A stretch of DNA of 64,000 bases, taken from NCBI RefSeq assembly GCF_044326205.1, contig NZ_JBIRCY010000038.1:1-64000 (forward strand), given 5' to 3'. Origin of the DNA: Kumtagia sp044326205 (GTDB taxonomy: Bacteria > Pseudomonadota > Alphaproteobacteria > Rhizobiales > Rhizobiaceae). The notes under the pieces are model-generated. The model saw nothing but the letters and a program-made list of their open reading frames with translations, searched no databases and was not told the origin of the DNA. The translations under genes and the position numbers were made by a program. Shown in pieces: positions 50,004-57,192 of the stretch (the stretch's first letter is position 1; every line of letters starts with the position of its first letter).

Positions 50004-50801
50004 ATGACCCTTCGTCTCCCCATCGCCGCATTCGCGACTTTGCTCGCAACCCAAGTTTGGTCGGCTGACTATGCCGACGATTCCGGCGCACAGAACGATA
50101 TCGATCTTATTATTGAGCTTGGGTTTGGTGGCAGGGTGCAGCCTGAATATGAGGGGTCATCCGACTACGAGGTCTCCGCGTTTCCAATCATCGGAGTGGG
50201 GTACCTGAGCATTCCAGGCCTTTTTACCATCGGAAGCCTAACTCCCGAACGCGGGGGCTTATCGTTCGGCCCCTCCTTCAATTACACGTCGGATCGTGAC
50301 TTCGATGGTGATTCAGACCTGTCCGGTCTGGACGATGTCGACGCAACTTTTGAGGCTGGGCTAAGGGCCAGCTATGAGTGGGCAAACGCGGAAGTATGGG
50401 GTGAAGCCCGTTATGCCTTTGGTGGGGCGGAGGGCGTGGTCGGGGAGTTTGGCGTCAACGCCGTTGCGCGTCCGACTAATGAGTTGGAATTGAAGATTGG
50501 TCCCTTCGCAACCGCTGCTTCGAGCGACTATATGGATGGCTACTTCGGCGTTTCGACGGTTGAGTCAGCCAATACCGGCTTCCGGGTCGCTGCATTCGAG
50601 CCGGATGGCGGTTTCAAGAGTTTCGGTCTTAGGGGGACCGCCAAGTATGAGTTCCGGCCAACATGGTTCCTCAATGCGGAGGCCTCGTATAGCAAACTGG
50701 TCGGCGACGCAGCCGACTCTCCAATCGTGAAATTCGGCGATGAGAACCAGTTTATGTTCGGGCTGGGAATCTCAAAGAAATTGACCCTGGACCTGTTCTA
50801 A
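50004..50801 (+). CDS. MipA/OmpV-family outer membrane protein
   Basis: A 265-residue protein with a signal peptide (MTLRLPIAAFATLLATQVWS, cleaved near ADY). The mature part has many amphipathic strands: GFGGRVQPEYEGSSDYEVSA, PIIGVGYLSIPGLFTIGSL, and the terminal FMFGLGISKKLTLDLF with a C-terminal Phe, as expected of a beta-barrel inserted by the BAM complex. MipA/OmpV members act as scaffold or porin-like proteins. ATG 50004 is preferred over the upstream TTG 49983. Confidence 0.85.
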   Translation: MTLRLPIAAFATLLATQVWSADYADDSGAQNDIDLIIELGFGGRVQPEYEGSSDYEVSAFPIIGVGYLSIPGLFTIGSLTPERGGLSFGPSFNYTSDRDFDGDSDLSGLDDVDATFEAGLRASYEWANAEVWGEARYAFGGAEGVVGEFGVNAVARPTNELELKIGPFATAASSDYMDGYFGVSTVESANTGFRVAAFEPDGGFKSFGLRGTAKYEFRPTWFLNAEASYSKLVGDAADSPIVKFGDENQFMFGLGISKKLTLDLF

Positions 50802-51029
50802 CCGCCGGCTCAAATATTGGCCTGGTCGCGCCGGCGCTTGTTGATTGGCCACTATGCCCACGAGGGGACGATGCTGGCAGTCGTCAACGGCTCTTGTTAT
50901 CTCCTGACAAAGGGAGTCGCGAAAGCTGGAAGGTGAATCATCGGAAGGCCGGTTACAGCCTCAGCTAGCGCCATTTTTTAGGTTCGCTATTGCGTTTATT
51001 GAACCTAATCTTGCCCACAGAGTGCACGT

Positions 51030-51272
51030 CTAACTCGCCGCCCGCGCCATCGCCCGCATAATAGCCAAGTCGGCTTCCAACTTGGCGTTCTCCTCCAGCG
51101 CCCGCCGCTGCGCCCACAGAAGCGTCCGCGTAGCCCGCTCGATATCGTCGAAGTTCCAGCCCGCCCGCTGCACTCGCTCAATCAGCGCCTTCATCTCCTC
51201 TTCCAGAGCCTCCTGGCAATCAATATGCGTGTCTGGGTAAGAATTCGGACGCTTCGGCGGTTTGTCTACCAT
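51030..51272 (-). CDS. 80-residue conserved hypothetical protein, copy A
   Basis: An 80-residue soluble helical protein. It matches the protein at 53987-54229 at 63 of 80 positions (79%), including IDCQEALE, GWNF and the near-identical stretches RATRTLLWAQRRA and EENAKLEADLAIMRAMAR. The long charged second helix could be a coiled coil. No function is known. The 228-bp gap upstream of it (towards MipA) shows nothing further. Confidence 0.7.
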   Translation of the reverse strand: MVDKPPKRPNSYPDTHIDCQEALEEEMKALIERVQRAGWNFDDIERATRTLLWAQRRALEENAKLEADLAIMRAMARAAS

Positions 51273-51635
51273 AGCCGCAGAATCTCAGCAGCACGCGTAA
51301 CGCGCAATCCGGGGCCGCAGAGGAACCCAGCGCCGTTTCCGTAGTTAGAAGCAGTCGCGGTCCTTCAAGCCACTTTCCGCGACGGCGGCACCGCAAACAG
51401 CAAAGAGCCCGTCGCGTAAAACCCCAGCGCGGCGGGCTTTCCATTTTGGGAACCTTGTATCACTTCCGGTCCCCTTCCCGGACTTGACGAAGCGCCGGGA
51501 TGACACGGGGTGGCCTGGCTCTTACTAATGCAGCTATTTGTGTAGGAACGTCTCTTCTTCTCCGAAGTTGAAAGTCGAACGGAGCGCACCGGCCAATGGG
51601 TCGAAAGGCGAACCTCCACAGCAAGGCGAAGGGCT
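51273..51635. repeat. Intergenic stretch with REP-like palindromes
   Basis: No gene is supported. Imperfect palindromes are present at about 51398-51440 (GAGCCCGTCGCG opposite CGCGGCGGGCTT) and 51473-51500 (TTCCCGG opposite CCGGGAT). The second resembles the dispersed short repeats of alphaproteobacterial intergenic regions. Confidence 0.4.
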
Positions 51636-51872
51636 ATGATATTCGTTCCGGTGGCTGTTGTAGTGATTGGACTCGGCTACGTTGCATATGTGTTTGGACG
51701 CGCAGCATTGGCCGGGGGACGGAATGGCGAATGGCAGGCCGCAATCGGATGCACATTGCTTTCCGCATCTTGCTTCACTCTGATCGCCATTGCTGCCATT
51801 TTGGCACCTGCCGTAAACCAACCGACGTGTTCCATCGTCCAGGACGGGAGTGCAAATTCTGGCGAGTGCTGA
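51636..51872 (+). CDS. Small membrane protein, 78 residues
   Basis: Two hydrophobic helices (MIFVPVAVVVIGLGYVAYVF and CTLLSASCFTLIAIAAIL) separated by a short charged loop, with a Cys-containing polar tail. AAGGCGAAGGG precedes ATG 51636. No family is recognised. Confidence 0.5.
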   Translation: MIFVPVAVVVIGLGYVAYVFGRAALAGGRNGEWQAAIGCTLLSASCFTLIAIAAILAPAVNQPTCSIVQDGSANSGEC

Positions 51873-51951
51873 CGAATTGCGTCCGGGGCCAGAAAAACGC
51901 GCGGAAGCTCTGCCAGATAGCATAGGCGAGGCCAGCGCCACGGGCGGCGGC

Positions 51952-52155
51952 TCAATCAGAAATCCCGCCGGCGAAGAACTTGTAGAGGCCATAGAGCATC
52001 AGCAGGAGGCCTCCTGCCGTCACCCACCCGCCATCGAGAAGACTCGTGCCCAGTAGGGTGTACTCGCGATATGCGAGGCCATTGGCCAAGATATGGGCTG
52101 TCGCGGCTACGGCAGCCCCCACGAACGCAAGCCGGAATGCCGCACGCCGCGTCAT
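51952..52155 (-). CDS. Small membrane protein, 67 residues
   Basis: Two hydrophobic segments (FVGAAVAATAHILANGLA and GWVTAGGLLLMLYGLYKFFA) with a basic N terminus MTRRAAFR. No family is recognised. It lies 37 bp downstream of the 43-residue gene on the same strand, and the two may be one unit of small envelope proteins. Confidence 0.5.
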   Translation of the reverse strand: MTRRAAFRLAFVGAAVAATAHILANGLAYREYTLLGTSLLDGGWVTAGGLLLMLYGLYKFFAGGISD

Positions 52156-52192
52156 TGCGACTGAGGTACGAGGAGCGCGTGCCCGGCCATCG

Positions 52193-52324
52193 CTAGTGCG
52201 CCAAGGTTGCCAATATAGCGATCACCCCTGCGATCAACGCACCCCACATAATGTAAGCGAGCGCAATTCTTGCATTTCGCCCAAAGTCTGGATCGGGCCG
52301 ATTTCCTGCTGGGCTTAAGAGCAT
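52193..52324 (-). CDS. Small single-pass membrane protein, 43 residues
   Basis: A 43-residue frame from the ATG at 52324 to TAG at 52193, preceded on the minus strand by AGAGG at 8 bp. The first 18 residues are polar (SPAGNRPDPDFGRNARI) and the rest is one hydrophobic helix (YIMWGALIAGVIAILATLAH). It is probably a small inner-membrane protein. Function unknown. Confidence 0.5.
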   Translation of the reverse strand: MLLSPAGNRPDPDFGRNARIALAYIMWGALIAGVIAILATLAH

Positions 52325-52380
52325 CGCGAATACCTCTTAGACCGCTGAGAATGACGCAGCGTGCAAGCAGTTGCAGTCGT

Positions 52381-52677
52381 TCACGCCATTGTTATCGTGA
52401 CCGGGTCCGGGGACTTTTGAATGGCTGCACCATCCTCAAGGATGCCTGACATCTTGGCGAAGCCCTCTATCGCGGTTCGGGCGGCAGAGATGGGCACGAG
52501 GCCGTCGTGTGCGCGGCGGCACACGCGCAGAGCTACTTCGGAGGCCGTATCCCTCAGCTCGGGTGGCCATTCCTCCAGGAACTCAATTGCGTCGGCAGCA
52601 TCTCGTATTTCACGCACGACGCCTGGGCCATCCGCCAGGTAGACCGGTCGATCGAAGTATCGGTTGATTTCGAGCAT
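52381..52677 (-). CDS. DUF982 protein, second copy
   Basis: About 98 residues from the ATG at 52677; an upstream ATG at 52731 is less likely. RPVYLADGPGVVREIRDAAD, FLEEWPPELRDTASEVALRV and TAIEGFAKMSGIL match the DUF982 pattern seen at 34218-34523. It lies 72 bp downstream of the Hsp20-linked gene on the same strand. DUF982 function is unknown. Confidence 0.75.
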   Translation of the reverse strand: MLEINRYFDRPVYLADGPGVVREIRDAADAIEFLEEWPPELRDTASEVALRVCRRAHDGLVPISAARTAIEGFAKMSGILEDGAAIQKSPDPVTITMA

Positions 52678-52749
52678 TACTTCCTCCGTTGGGAATCCTT
52701 CGGTGAGAGCGTGGCCGTACCCAACGACCACGCTGGCACGATCAAGTGC

Positions 52750-53214
52750 TTAAGCCAAAACTGGCTCCGGGACGGCGAACGCAGCGCCTCCGCCGCTTTT
52801 CGGTCGGGTGGCAGCGATAGCCGGACAAGGCGGTGGATCGTCATCATCATCGGGCCGGCGGCCGTACCGGGAGAACTTCCTCAAGTCCCAGGTCCGGCGA
52901 CGCTTGAACGACCGCTGCCATAGCGGGACGCCACTCCCGCCCGCGGATCCCAGGTCGACGCGTTCATCCAGCGCCTTGAGGGCACGAAGGATGTCATCGA
53001 CTTTAATGATTGAACCGTCTGGGAGCTGGCGAAGCGAAGGCACGTGGGGAACGGCGTGCATATCGGACGCCCAGGATGCCAGCACTGTACGTTTCTCCTC
53101 GCGAGTTAGGTGGCGGCTATTCAGAACGTCGTCCGGCTGGCCGAACACGTCCGAAGCGAGCGCCGGCTGTTCGTGTTGGCGATAGGTGTCGGGAAAACTG
53201 TGTAAGTCGGTCAT
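52750..53214 (-). CDS. Hsp20-linked hypothetical protein, second copy
   Basis: About 154 residues. The shared core is FGQPDDVLNSRHLTREEKR, TVLASWASDMHAVPHVPSLR and VDDILRALKALDE, parallel to the protein at 37625-37969. A C-terminal extension of about 60 residues is basic then acidic (RRPDDDDDPPPC) and is absent from the other copy. It starts 81 bp after a ROSE-controlled hsp20 gene, so it is probably coexpressed on heat shock. Confidence 0.7.
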   Translation of the reverse strand: MTDLHSFPDTYRQHEQPALASDVFGQPDDVLNSRHLTREEKRTVLASWASDMHAVPHVPSLRQLPDGSIIKVDDILRALKALDERVDLGSAGGSGVPLWQRSFKRRRTWDLRKFSRYGRRPDDDDDPPPCPAIAATRPKSGGGAAFAVPEPVLA

Positions 53215-53295
53215 CTCCATTCTCCGCAATCTGTAGCCTCCCGGATTCCACCGGGAGGCGGACCGCAGCGTTAAGGTGAGTTATGGCCGGCCGGG

Positions 53296-53781
53296 TCAGG
53301 CCGCTTTGCGCGGTTGCCTGGTGTCCTGACTGATCTGCTCGGTCTTGCCAGTGACAACCGAGGCGGCGCCCGCAGCCGACGTGATCGCGATGCGGCGTGG
53401 CTTCAGTTCCTCGGGGATTTCGCGTGCGAGGTCGATCGTGAGCAGGCCGTTGTCCAGGGAGGCTGTCGCAACCTTCACATGATCAGCGAGCTTGAACGCC
53501 TGTTTGAAGTTGCCGATAGCCAAGCCACGGTGCAGAACCTCCCGGTCACTCTCGTCCGGCTTTTTCTGACCGGTCACCGTCAGTTCGGGGCCGTGCTGAG
53601 TCAGCTCAACTTCATCTGGGCTGAAGCCGGCGACCGCCATGATGATGCGGTACTCGTTTTCGCTCTTCTTTTCGATATCGTAGGGCGGCCAATCGGTCCG
53701 CGTGCTGTTTTCAAGCATGTCGAAAAGACGGTCGAAGCCGACCGTCGAACGGAAAAGGGGGGCGTATTCAGGGCTTCTCAT
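53296..53781 (-). CDS. Small heat-shock protein Hsp20 (IbpA-like), ROSE-controlled, second copy
   Basis: A 161-residue Hsp20 parallel to 38673-39143: SPEYAPLFRSTVGFDRLFDM, DWPPYDIEKKSENEYRIIMA and LDNGLLTIDLAREIPEE. Two ATGs lie close together; the second (53781) is chosen because GGAGGA is then 7 bp away, as in the paralogue, where the first ATG position reads ATA. The leader forms a ROSE thermometer. The Hsp20-linked gene follows. Confidence 0.92.
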   Translation of the reverse strand: MRSPEYAPLFRSTVGFDRLFDMLENSTRTDWPPYDIEKKSENEYRIIMAVAGFSPDEVELTQHGPELTVTGQKKPDESDREVLHRGLAIGNFKQAFKLADHVKVATASLDNGLLTIDLAREIPEELKPRRIAITSAAGAASVVTGKTEQISQDTRQPRKAA

Positions 53782-53783
53782 AG

Positions 53784-53842
53784 CCATATCCTCCGTAAAG
53801 CAACATGGGTTACAAGAAGCGTCGCAGCGTCTCCTGCGACGC
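53784..53842 (-). promoter_or_regulatory. ROSE RNA thermometer, second copy
   Basis: On the minus strand a 9-bp hairpin GCGTCGCAG/CTGCGACGC (53842-53819) is followed by CCATGTTGCTT (53808-53798), which can pair with GGAGGATATGG (53794-53784). Compared with 38646-38670, the second base pair changes from T-A to C-G on both sides, a compensatory change supporting the structure. Confidence 0.88.
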
Positions 53843-53875
53843 CATTTTTGCCGAGCCGTAGCCTCGACGAAAATG

Positions 53876-53904
53876 AGTTAGAAACCGCCAAAAAGAGCTT
53901 CAAG
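53876..53904 (-). promoter_or_regulatory. Candidate RpoH promoter of the second hsp20
   Basis: On the minus strand CTTGAA (53904-53899), 17 bases, then CTAACT (53881-53876). It places the transcript start just before the ROSE hairpins. Confidence 0.5.
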
Positions 53905-53986
53905 AGGAAGCACGAAATAAATTTTGCGTCTAGAAACGCCGCGAAAAATAGGCTCCAACAATTCGGCTTACCAATAGGGGGCAGGT

Positions 53987-54229
53987 CTATCTCGCCACCC
54001 GCGCCATCGCCCGCATGATCGCCAAGTCGGCTTCCAACTTGGCGTTCTCTTCCATCGCCCGCCGCTGCGCCCAAAGTAGTGTGCGCGTCGCACGGGCGAT
54101 GTCGTGGAAATTCCAGCCGCCGTATTGGGCTCGCTCGAAGAACGCTTGCAGTTCAATCTCCAGCGCCTCCTGACAATCGATGTTGCGATCAGGATATGAG
54201 TGCGGGCGCTTGGGAGGCTTCGCTACCAT
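53987..54229 (-). CDS. 80-residue conserved hypothetical protein, copy B
   Basis: An 80-residue protein, 79% identical to copy A at 51030-51272. The ATG at 54229 is chosen because it gives the same length as copy A; the frame extends 12 residues further upstream. It lies 32 bp downstream of the 102-residue gene. Sequence conservation across the pair is strongest in the C-terminal helix. Confidence 0.7.
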   Translation of the reverse strand: MVAKPPKRPHSYPDRNIDCQEALEIELQAFFERAQYGGWNFHDIARATRTLLWAQRRAMEENAKLEADLAIMRAMARVAR

Positions 54230-54261
54230 AAGACGAAGGTGGCCTGATCCCTGGATGTCGA

Positions 54262-54570
54262 TCAATCGCCGAATAGGTCGCCTTGGCTATCGTCTTTCAC
54301 GTCATAATAGTCGGGCGAACGCCGCGTGAGGTATTCATCTTCGAACGTCTGCCAGCGGTAATGCCACTCCTCGACCAACGGCCTCACGCGCTCCTCGAAT
54401 AGGAGGTATTCATCATAGGATAGGTCGTCGAGCGGCGTGTCTCTCAGCTTCGCGACAACGGCATCTTCCGGCCGGTCGTCATTGAACTTGCCTTGGTCGA
54501 CGAGCGCCCAAAGGTATTCCAGGAAGCTGTTCTGGAAATGGTTTTCGCCCGGCATCTCTTCGATGTTCAC
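54262..54570 (-). CDS. Acidic hypothetical protein, 102 residues
   Basis: A very acidic protein rich in Asp, Glu and aromatic residues (FLEYLWALVDQGKFNDDRPE, YDEYLLFEERVRPLVEEWHY) ending DDSQGDLFGD. No family is recognised. It starts 28 bp after the SRAP gene on the same strand and precedes copy B of the 80-residue gene, so the three may be cotranscribed. Confidence 0.6.
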   Translation of the reverse strand: MNIEEMPGENHFQNSFLEYLWALVDQGKFNDDRPEDAVVAKLRDTPLDDLSYDEYLLFEERVRPLVEEWHYRWQTFEDEYLTRRSPDYYDVKDDSQGDLFGD

Positions 54571-54598
54571 GCTGAGGCTCCTCCTCGATCGGGGCCTG

Positions 54599-55312
54599 TC
54601 ATAGGGGATTAAGCGGTTCAGACATGAATTCGATCCTCTGGATCATGTGCGGGCTATCGTTTCGCTGCCTCTCCTTCGTGGACGCGTTCACGTCCCGGCT
54701 GACACGGTGGAACTGTAGCTTCCCGTCGATGTCGTGAGAGAGGATGTCTGTCAGATCGCTCACCGGCGTCGCAGGGTCAAGCCAGGCGTCATAGTAGGCC
54801 GGGTCGAGGATCACAGGCTGGCGGTCATGCAACTCCGACATTGGCTTAGCCGCTGGTTCGGTAATGATCGTGCAACTCGTGACGTCCAGCTTGTCATTTC
54901 GCGCCCACAGGGCTGCAAAGCTGAACGGCTTCGTGCCCGGCATCGAAATGAACCATGGGTCTTTGCCGCCATCGGCCGGGCTCTTCGTCCATTCATAGAA
55001 GCCGTCTGCCGGAATCAGGCACCGCTTCGACTTGAAGGCATCCTTGAAGGCGCCAGAGGTCGCGACGGTCTCGATCCTGGCATTGAACATTGCCGCCTTG
55101 GGCATCTCCTTCGCCCACCATGGAACGAGCCACCAACGGCCCTCTTTGAGGCTGTGATTGCCTTCCTCGCCGGCCGTGACAAAGAAGACGTTCTGTGTCG
55201 GCGCGATGTTGTAGCGCGGTTCGTCATTCCGCTGCTTCTCGGCGTCGAGAGTGAGACGGTAAAGCCGGTGAACTTCCGACCATGGTAGAAAGCGCGTAAA
55301 TCGACCGCACAT
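54599..55312 (-). CDS. SOS response-associated peptidase (SRAP/YedK family)
   Basis: A 237-residue SRAP protein. Cys2 in MCGRFTRF, the FNARIET asparagine, GFYEW glutamate and the MSELHDRQPV histidine are all present. Family members crosslink covalently to abasic sites in single-stranded DNA through Cys2 and protect them during replication. A short helical insert and the tail after residue 205 are variable. No LexA box is recognised upstream. Confidence 0.93.
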   Translation of the reverse strand: MCGRFTRFLPWSEVHRLYRLTLDAEKQRNDEPRYNIAPTQNVFFVTAGEEGNHSLKEGRWWLVPWWAKEMPKAAMFNARIETVATSGAFKDAFKSKRCLIPADGFYEWTKSPADGGKDPWFISMPGTKPFSFAALWARNDKLDVTSCTIITEPAAKPMSELHDRQPVILDPAYYDAWLDPATPVSDLTDILSHDIDGKLQFHRVSRDVNASTKERQRNDSPHMIQRIEFMSEPLNPL

Positions 55313-55389
55313 CGCAAGGATTTCCAGCCTATCGTCGTCGCATAGTTGCCGCGCACGCCGGGGCCGTCAACTGGATCAAGGGTGGCGTG

Positions 55390-56364
55390 TCAGTCTTTCA
55401 CGCCCGTCCATGGCCGAGTTTCTTTTCCCTCGAAAAGATGAGCGGACGACATTACCGGAAGCTGGTCGGGAGAGTCAGATGTTGCCGCTTCCAGCGCGTC
55501 GATCGCCGCAAAGACACCCCTGACGGCAGCGTCGACCTTCTCGGGATCATTTAGCGCAGGCCCATACAGGGCGTTGTAGGGAGCCGTGACACTTTTGGCC
55601 AACTCCTGCTGCCGGAAGCCATTCTCGATACTGGATGCCACAGCGCACGCAAGTCCGAACAGATTCGAATCTTCGGGAACAGTTCTGTCGACAAGCTCTC
55701 GCATCATCGCGAGCGCACGGCTGCGGGTGGCGAGTTGAATTTCCGGCTCTAGCAGAAGCGCCAGATTGGCGCCACCTGAGCGTTTCGTTTCGCGCCAGTC
55801 CGGAAAGACTGCCTGGAATGCGGCAGCACTGGCCTCATTCCAAACGCTGCAACCATGTTCCAGTTCTTCGGAGGGCGCCTCATCATCAGGGAAGCCAGCA
55901 TCGTCCCAGCTTTCGACTGCCCACTGACCGTCCGCCGCCTGTTCTGGAGAAATGCCTTCCCGAACGAAAACTTCCAAGGCAGCCTCGACACCTCGGCGAA
56001 GTTCCTCCTGTGACGCGCCCGCTACCGAAATGACGAAGTCCACCAAGCTCTTCCGCTTCTCCGAAAAAGGAGGATGGACGACCGTCAATTTCGATCCCTT
56101 GGGGATATCGGAACCAACGCCCAGAGCTGCGACGAATGCGGAAATCTCGGCGTCATTCCATGCCTGAGCGGCGTCCAACTCGTCTTTCGCCCATTCGTCG
56201 TCAGCAAGTTTTTCCAGGTCGAGGCCGTCGAGCATGCGCACCGCGTTTTCGGCCGTCACCGGATGGACACCGACAGCGTTGAAATGATCAGCGGCGGCTT
56301 GGAGGCCGGCCTGTATGCTCGCCTCCGGCACGCCGGGGATTGTCAAACAAAGGGTGATTGTCAT
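55390..56364 (-). CDS. Hypothetical protein with an internal tandem duplication
   Basis: About 324 residues from the ATG at 56364. Two similar modules are visible: AAADHFNAVGVHPVTAENAV with WNDAEISAFVAALG, and AALEVFVREGISPEQAADGQ with WNEASAAAFQAVFP. Each ends in an acidic segment followed by a WN helix. The C-terminal third is helical without a recognised fold. There is no signal peptide. Function unknown. Confidence 0.65.
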   Translation of the reverse strand: MTITLCLTIPGVPEASIQAGLQAAADHFNAVGVHPVTAENAVRMLDGLDLEKLADDEWAKDELDAAQAWNDAEISAFVAALGVGSDIPKGSKLTVVHPPFSEKRKSLVDFVISVAGASQEELRRGVEAALEVFVREGISPEQAADGQWAVESWDDAGFPDDEAPSEELEHGCSVWNEASAAAFQAVFPDWRETKRSGGANLALLLEPEIQLATRSRALAMMRELVDRTVPEDSNLFGLACAVASSIENGFRQQELAKSVTAPYNALYGPALNDPEKVDAAVRGVFAAIDALEAATSDSPDQLPVMSSAHLFEGKETRPWTGVKD

Positions 56365-56445
56365 CGGGTTTGCTCCTACCAGAGCCCTCACGCCCATAGT
56401 GAACGAAATGAGAACAAAAGAGTCAAGATCCTTGAAACGTACGAG

Positions 56446-56838
56446 ATGGCGGCGTCTTTGGCGGGGAGGAACTTTCGCCGGCCGTCTGCGTTTTCGTCGG
56501 CCACTGCGAGGTCTGTTCAGCCTCTCAATTCAAGAAACGAGGACACGCTGCTGTTCGCACCCGTCGCGATCACGACCGGACTTGGAGAGAAGACTGAGAT
56601 TTCCTCCCTGTCCGAAATGCTCGATTTCCTAAACGATTGGGCGCGGGCGATGCGGCGGTTGTCCTACGGGGCAGCGGTGAAAGCTTGTGAAGCCGCGCGA
56701 TCCGGACAGTGCTCGCCGAAGGCAGCGCGTGAGGCGTTCGTGGCCTTTGCCACGGGGGCCGGCATCCTGTGTCGGGCCGAGACACAAATCATATCGGTGA
56801 AACCGGTCGCCCACGGCTTCGGAGGCTTTGCAATCTAG
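56446..56838 (+). CDS. DUF982-like protein, third copy
   Basis: About 130 residues from ATG 56446. The C-terminal two-thirds (SEMLDFLNDWARAMRRLSYG, AVKACEAARSGQCSPKAARE and AFVAFATGAGIL) fit DUF982. The N-terminal 40 residues are basic and probably disordered. It is divergent from the duplicated hypothetical gene and separate from the other two DUF982 genes. Confidence 0.6.
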   Translation: MAASLAGRNFRRPSAFSSATARSVQPLNSRNEDTLLFAPVAITTGLGEKTEISSLSEMLDFLNDWARAMRRLSYGAAVKACEAARSGQCSPKAAREAFVAFATGAGILCRAETQIISVKPVAHGFGGFAI

Positions 56839-57192
56839 GGTGGCCTCGAATACGGCCCCTCCGCGGAGAAGCGCCAGCGGAATCAGCAAGGGCGCAATAG
56901 GCGCCGCGACTGCTCGACCCGCTTCCAGGCGCCGCTTGCGCGCCGTCTCTCCGATCTCGTTTCGGGTAGATTGATGGCACGGAGAGCGCCTCGTCGCGAT
57001 CCCGTCTCAATAAAATTAGGCTCCGCTAAAGAAATTTACTGAAACCCTATCGGGAAGCACGATGCAGGGTACCGAGCTTCCTTCCTTGCTAATTATATGG
57101 GAAGTCTCACCATTGGCGGCTATTGACCGCGTCGATGCCGCGCCGCCATTGGTTACCAAGATCGATCTGATCTCGGCGGACAGGGGAATGCA
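56839..57192. other. Intergenic stretch without a supported gene
   Basis: No gene is seen. An AT-rich section at about 57005-57110 probably contains the histidine kinase promoter. Confidence 0.4.
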
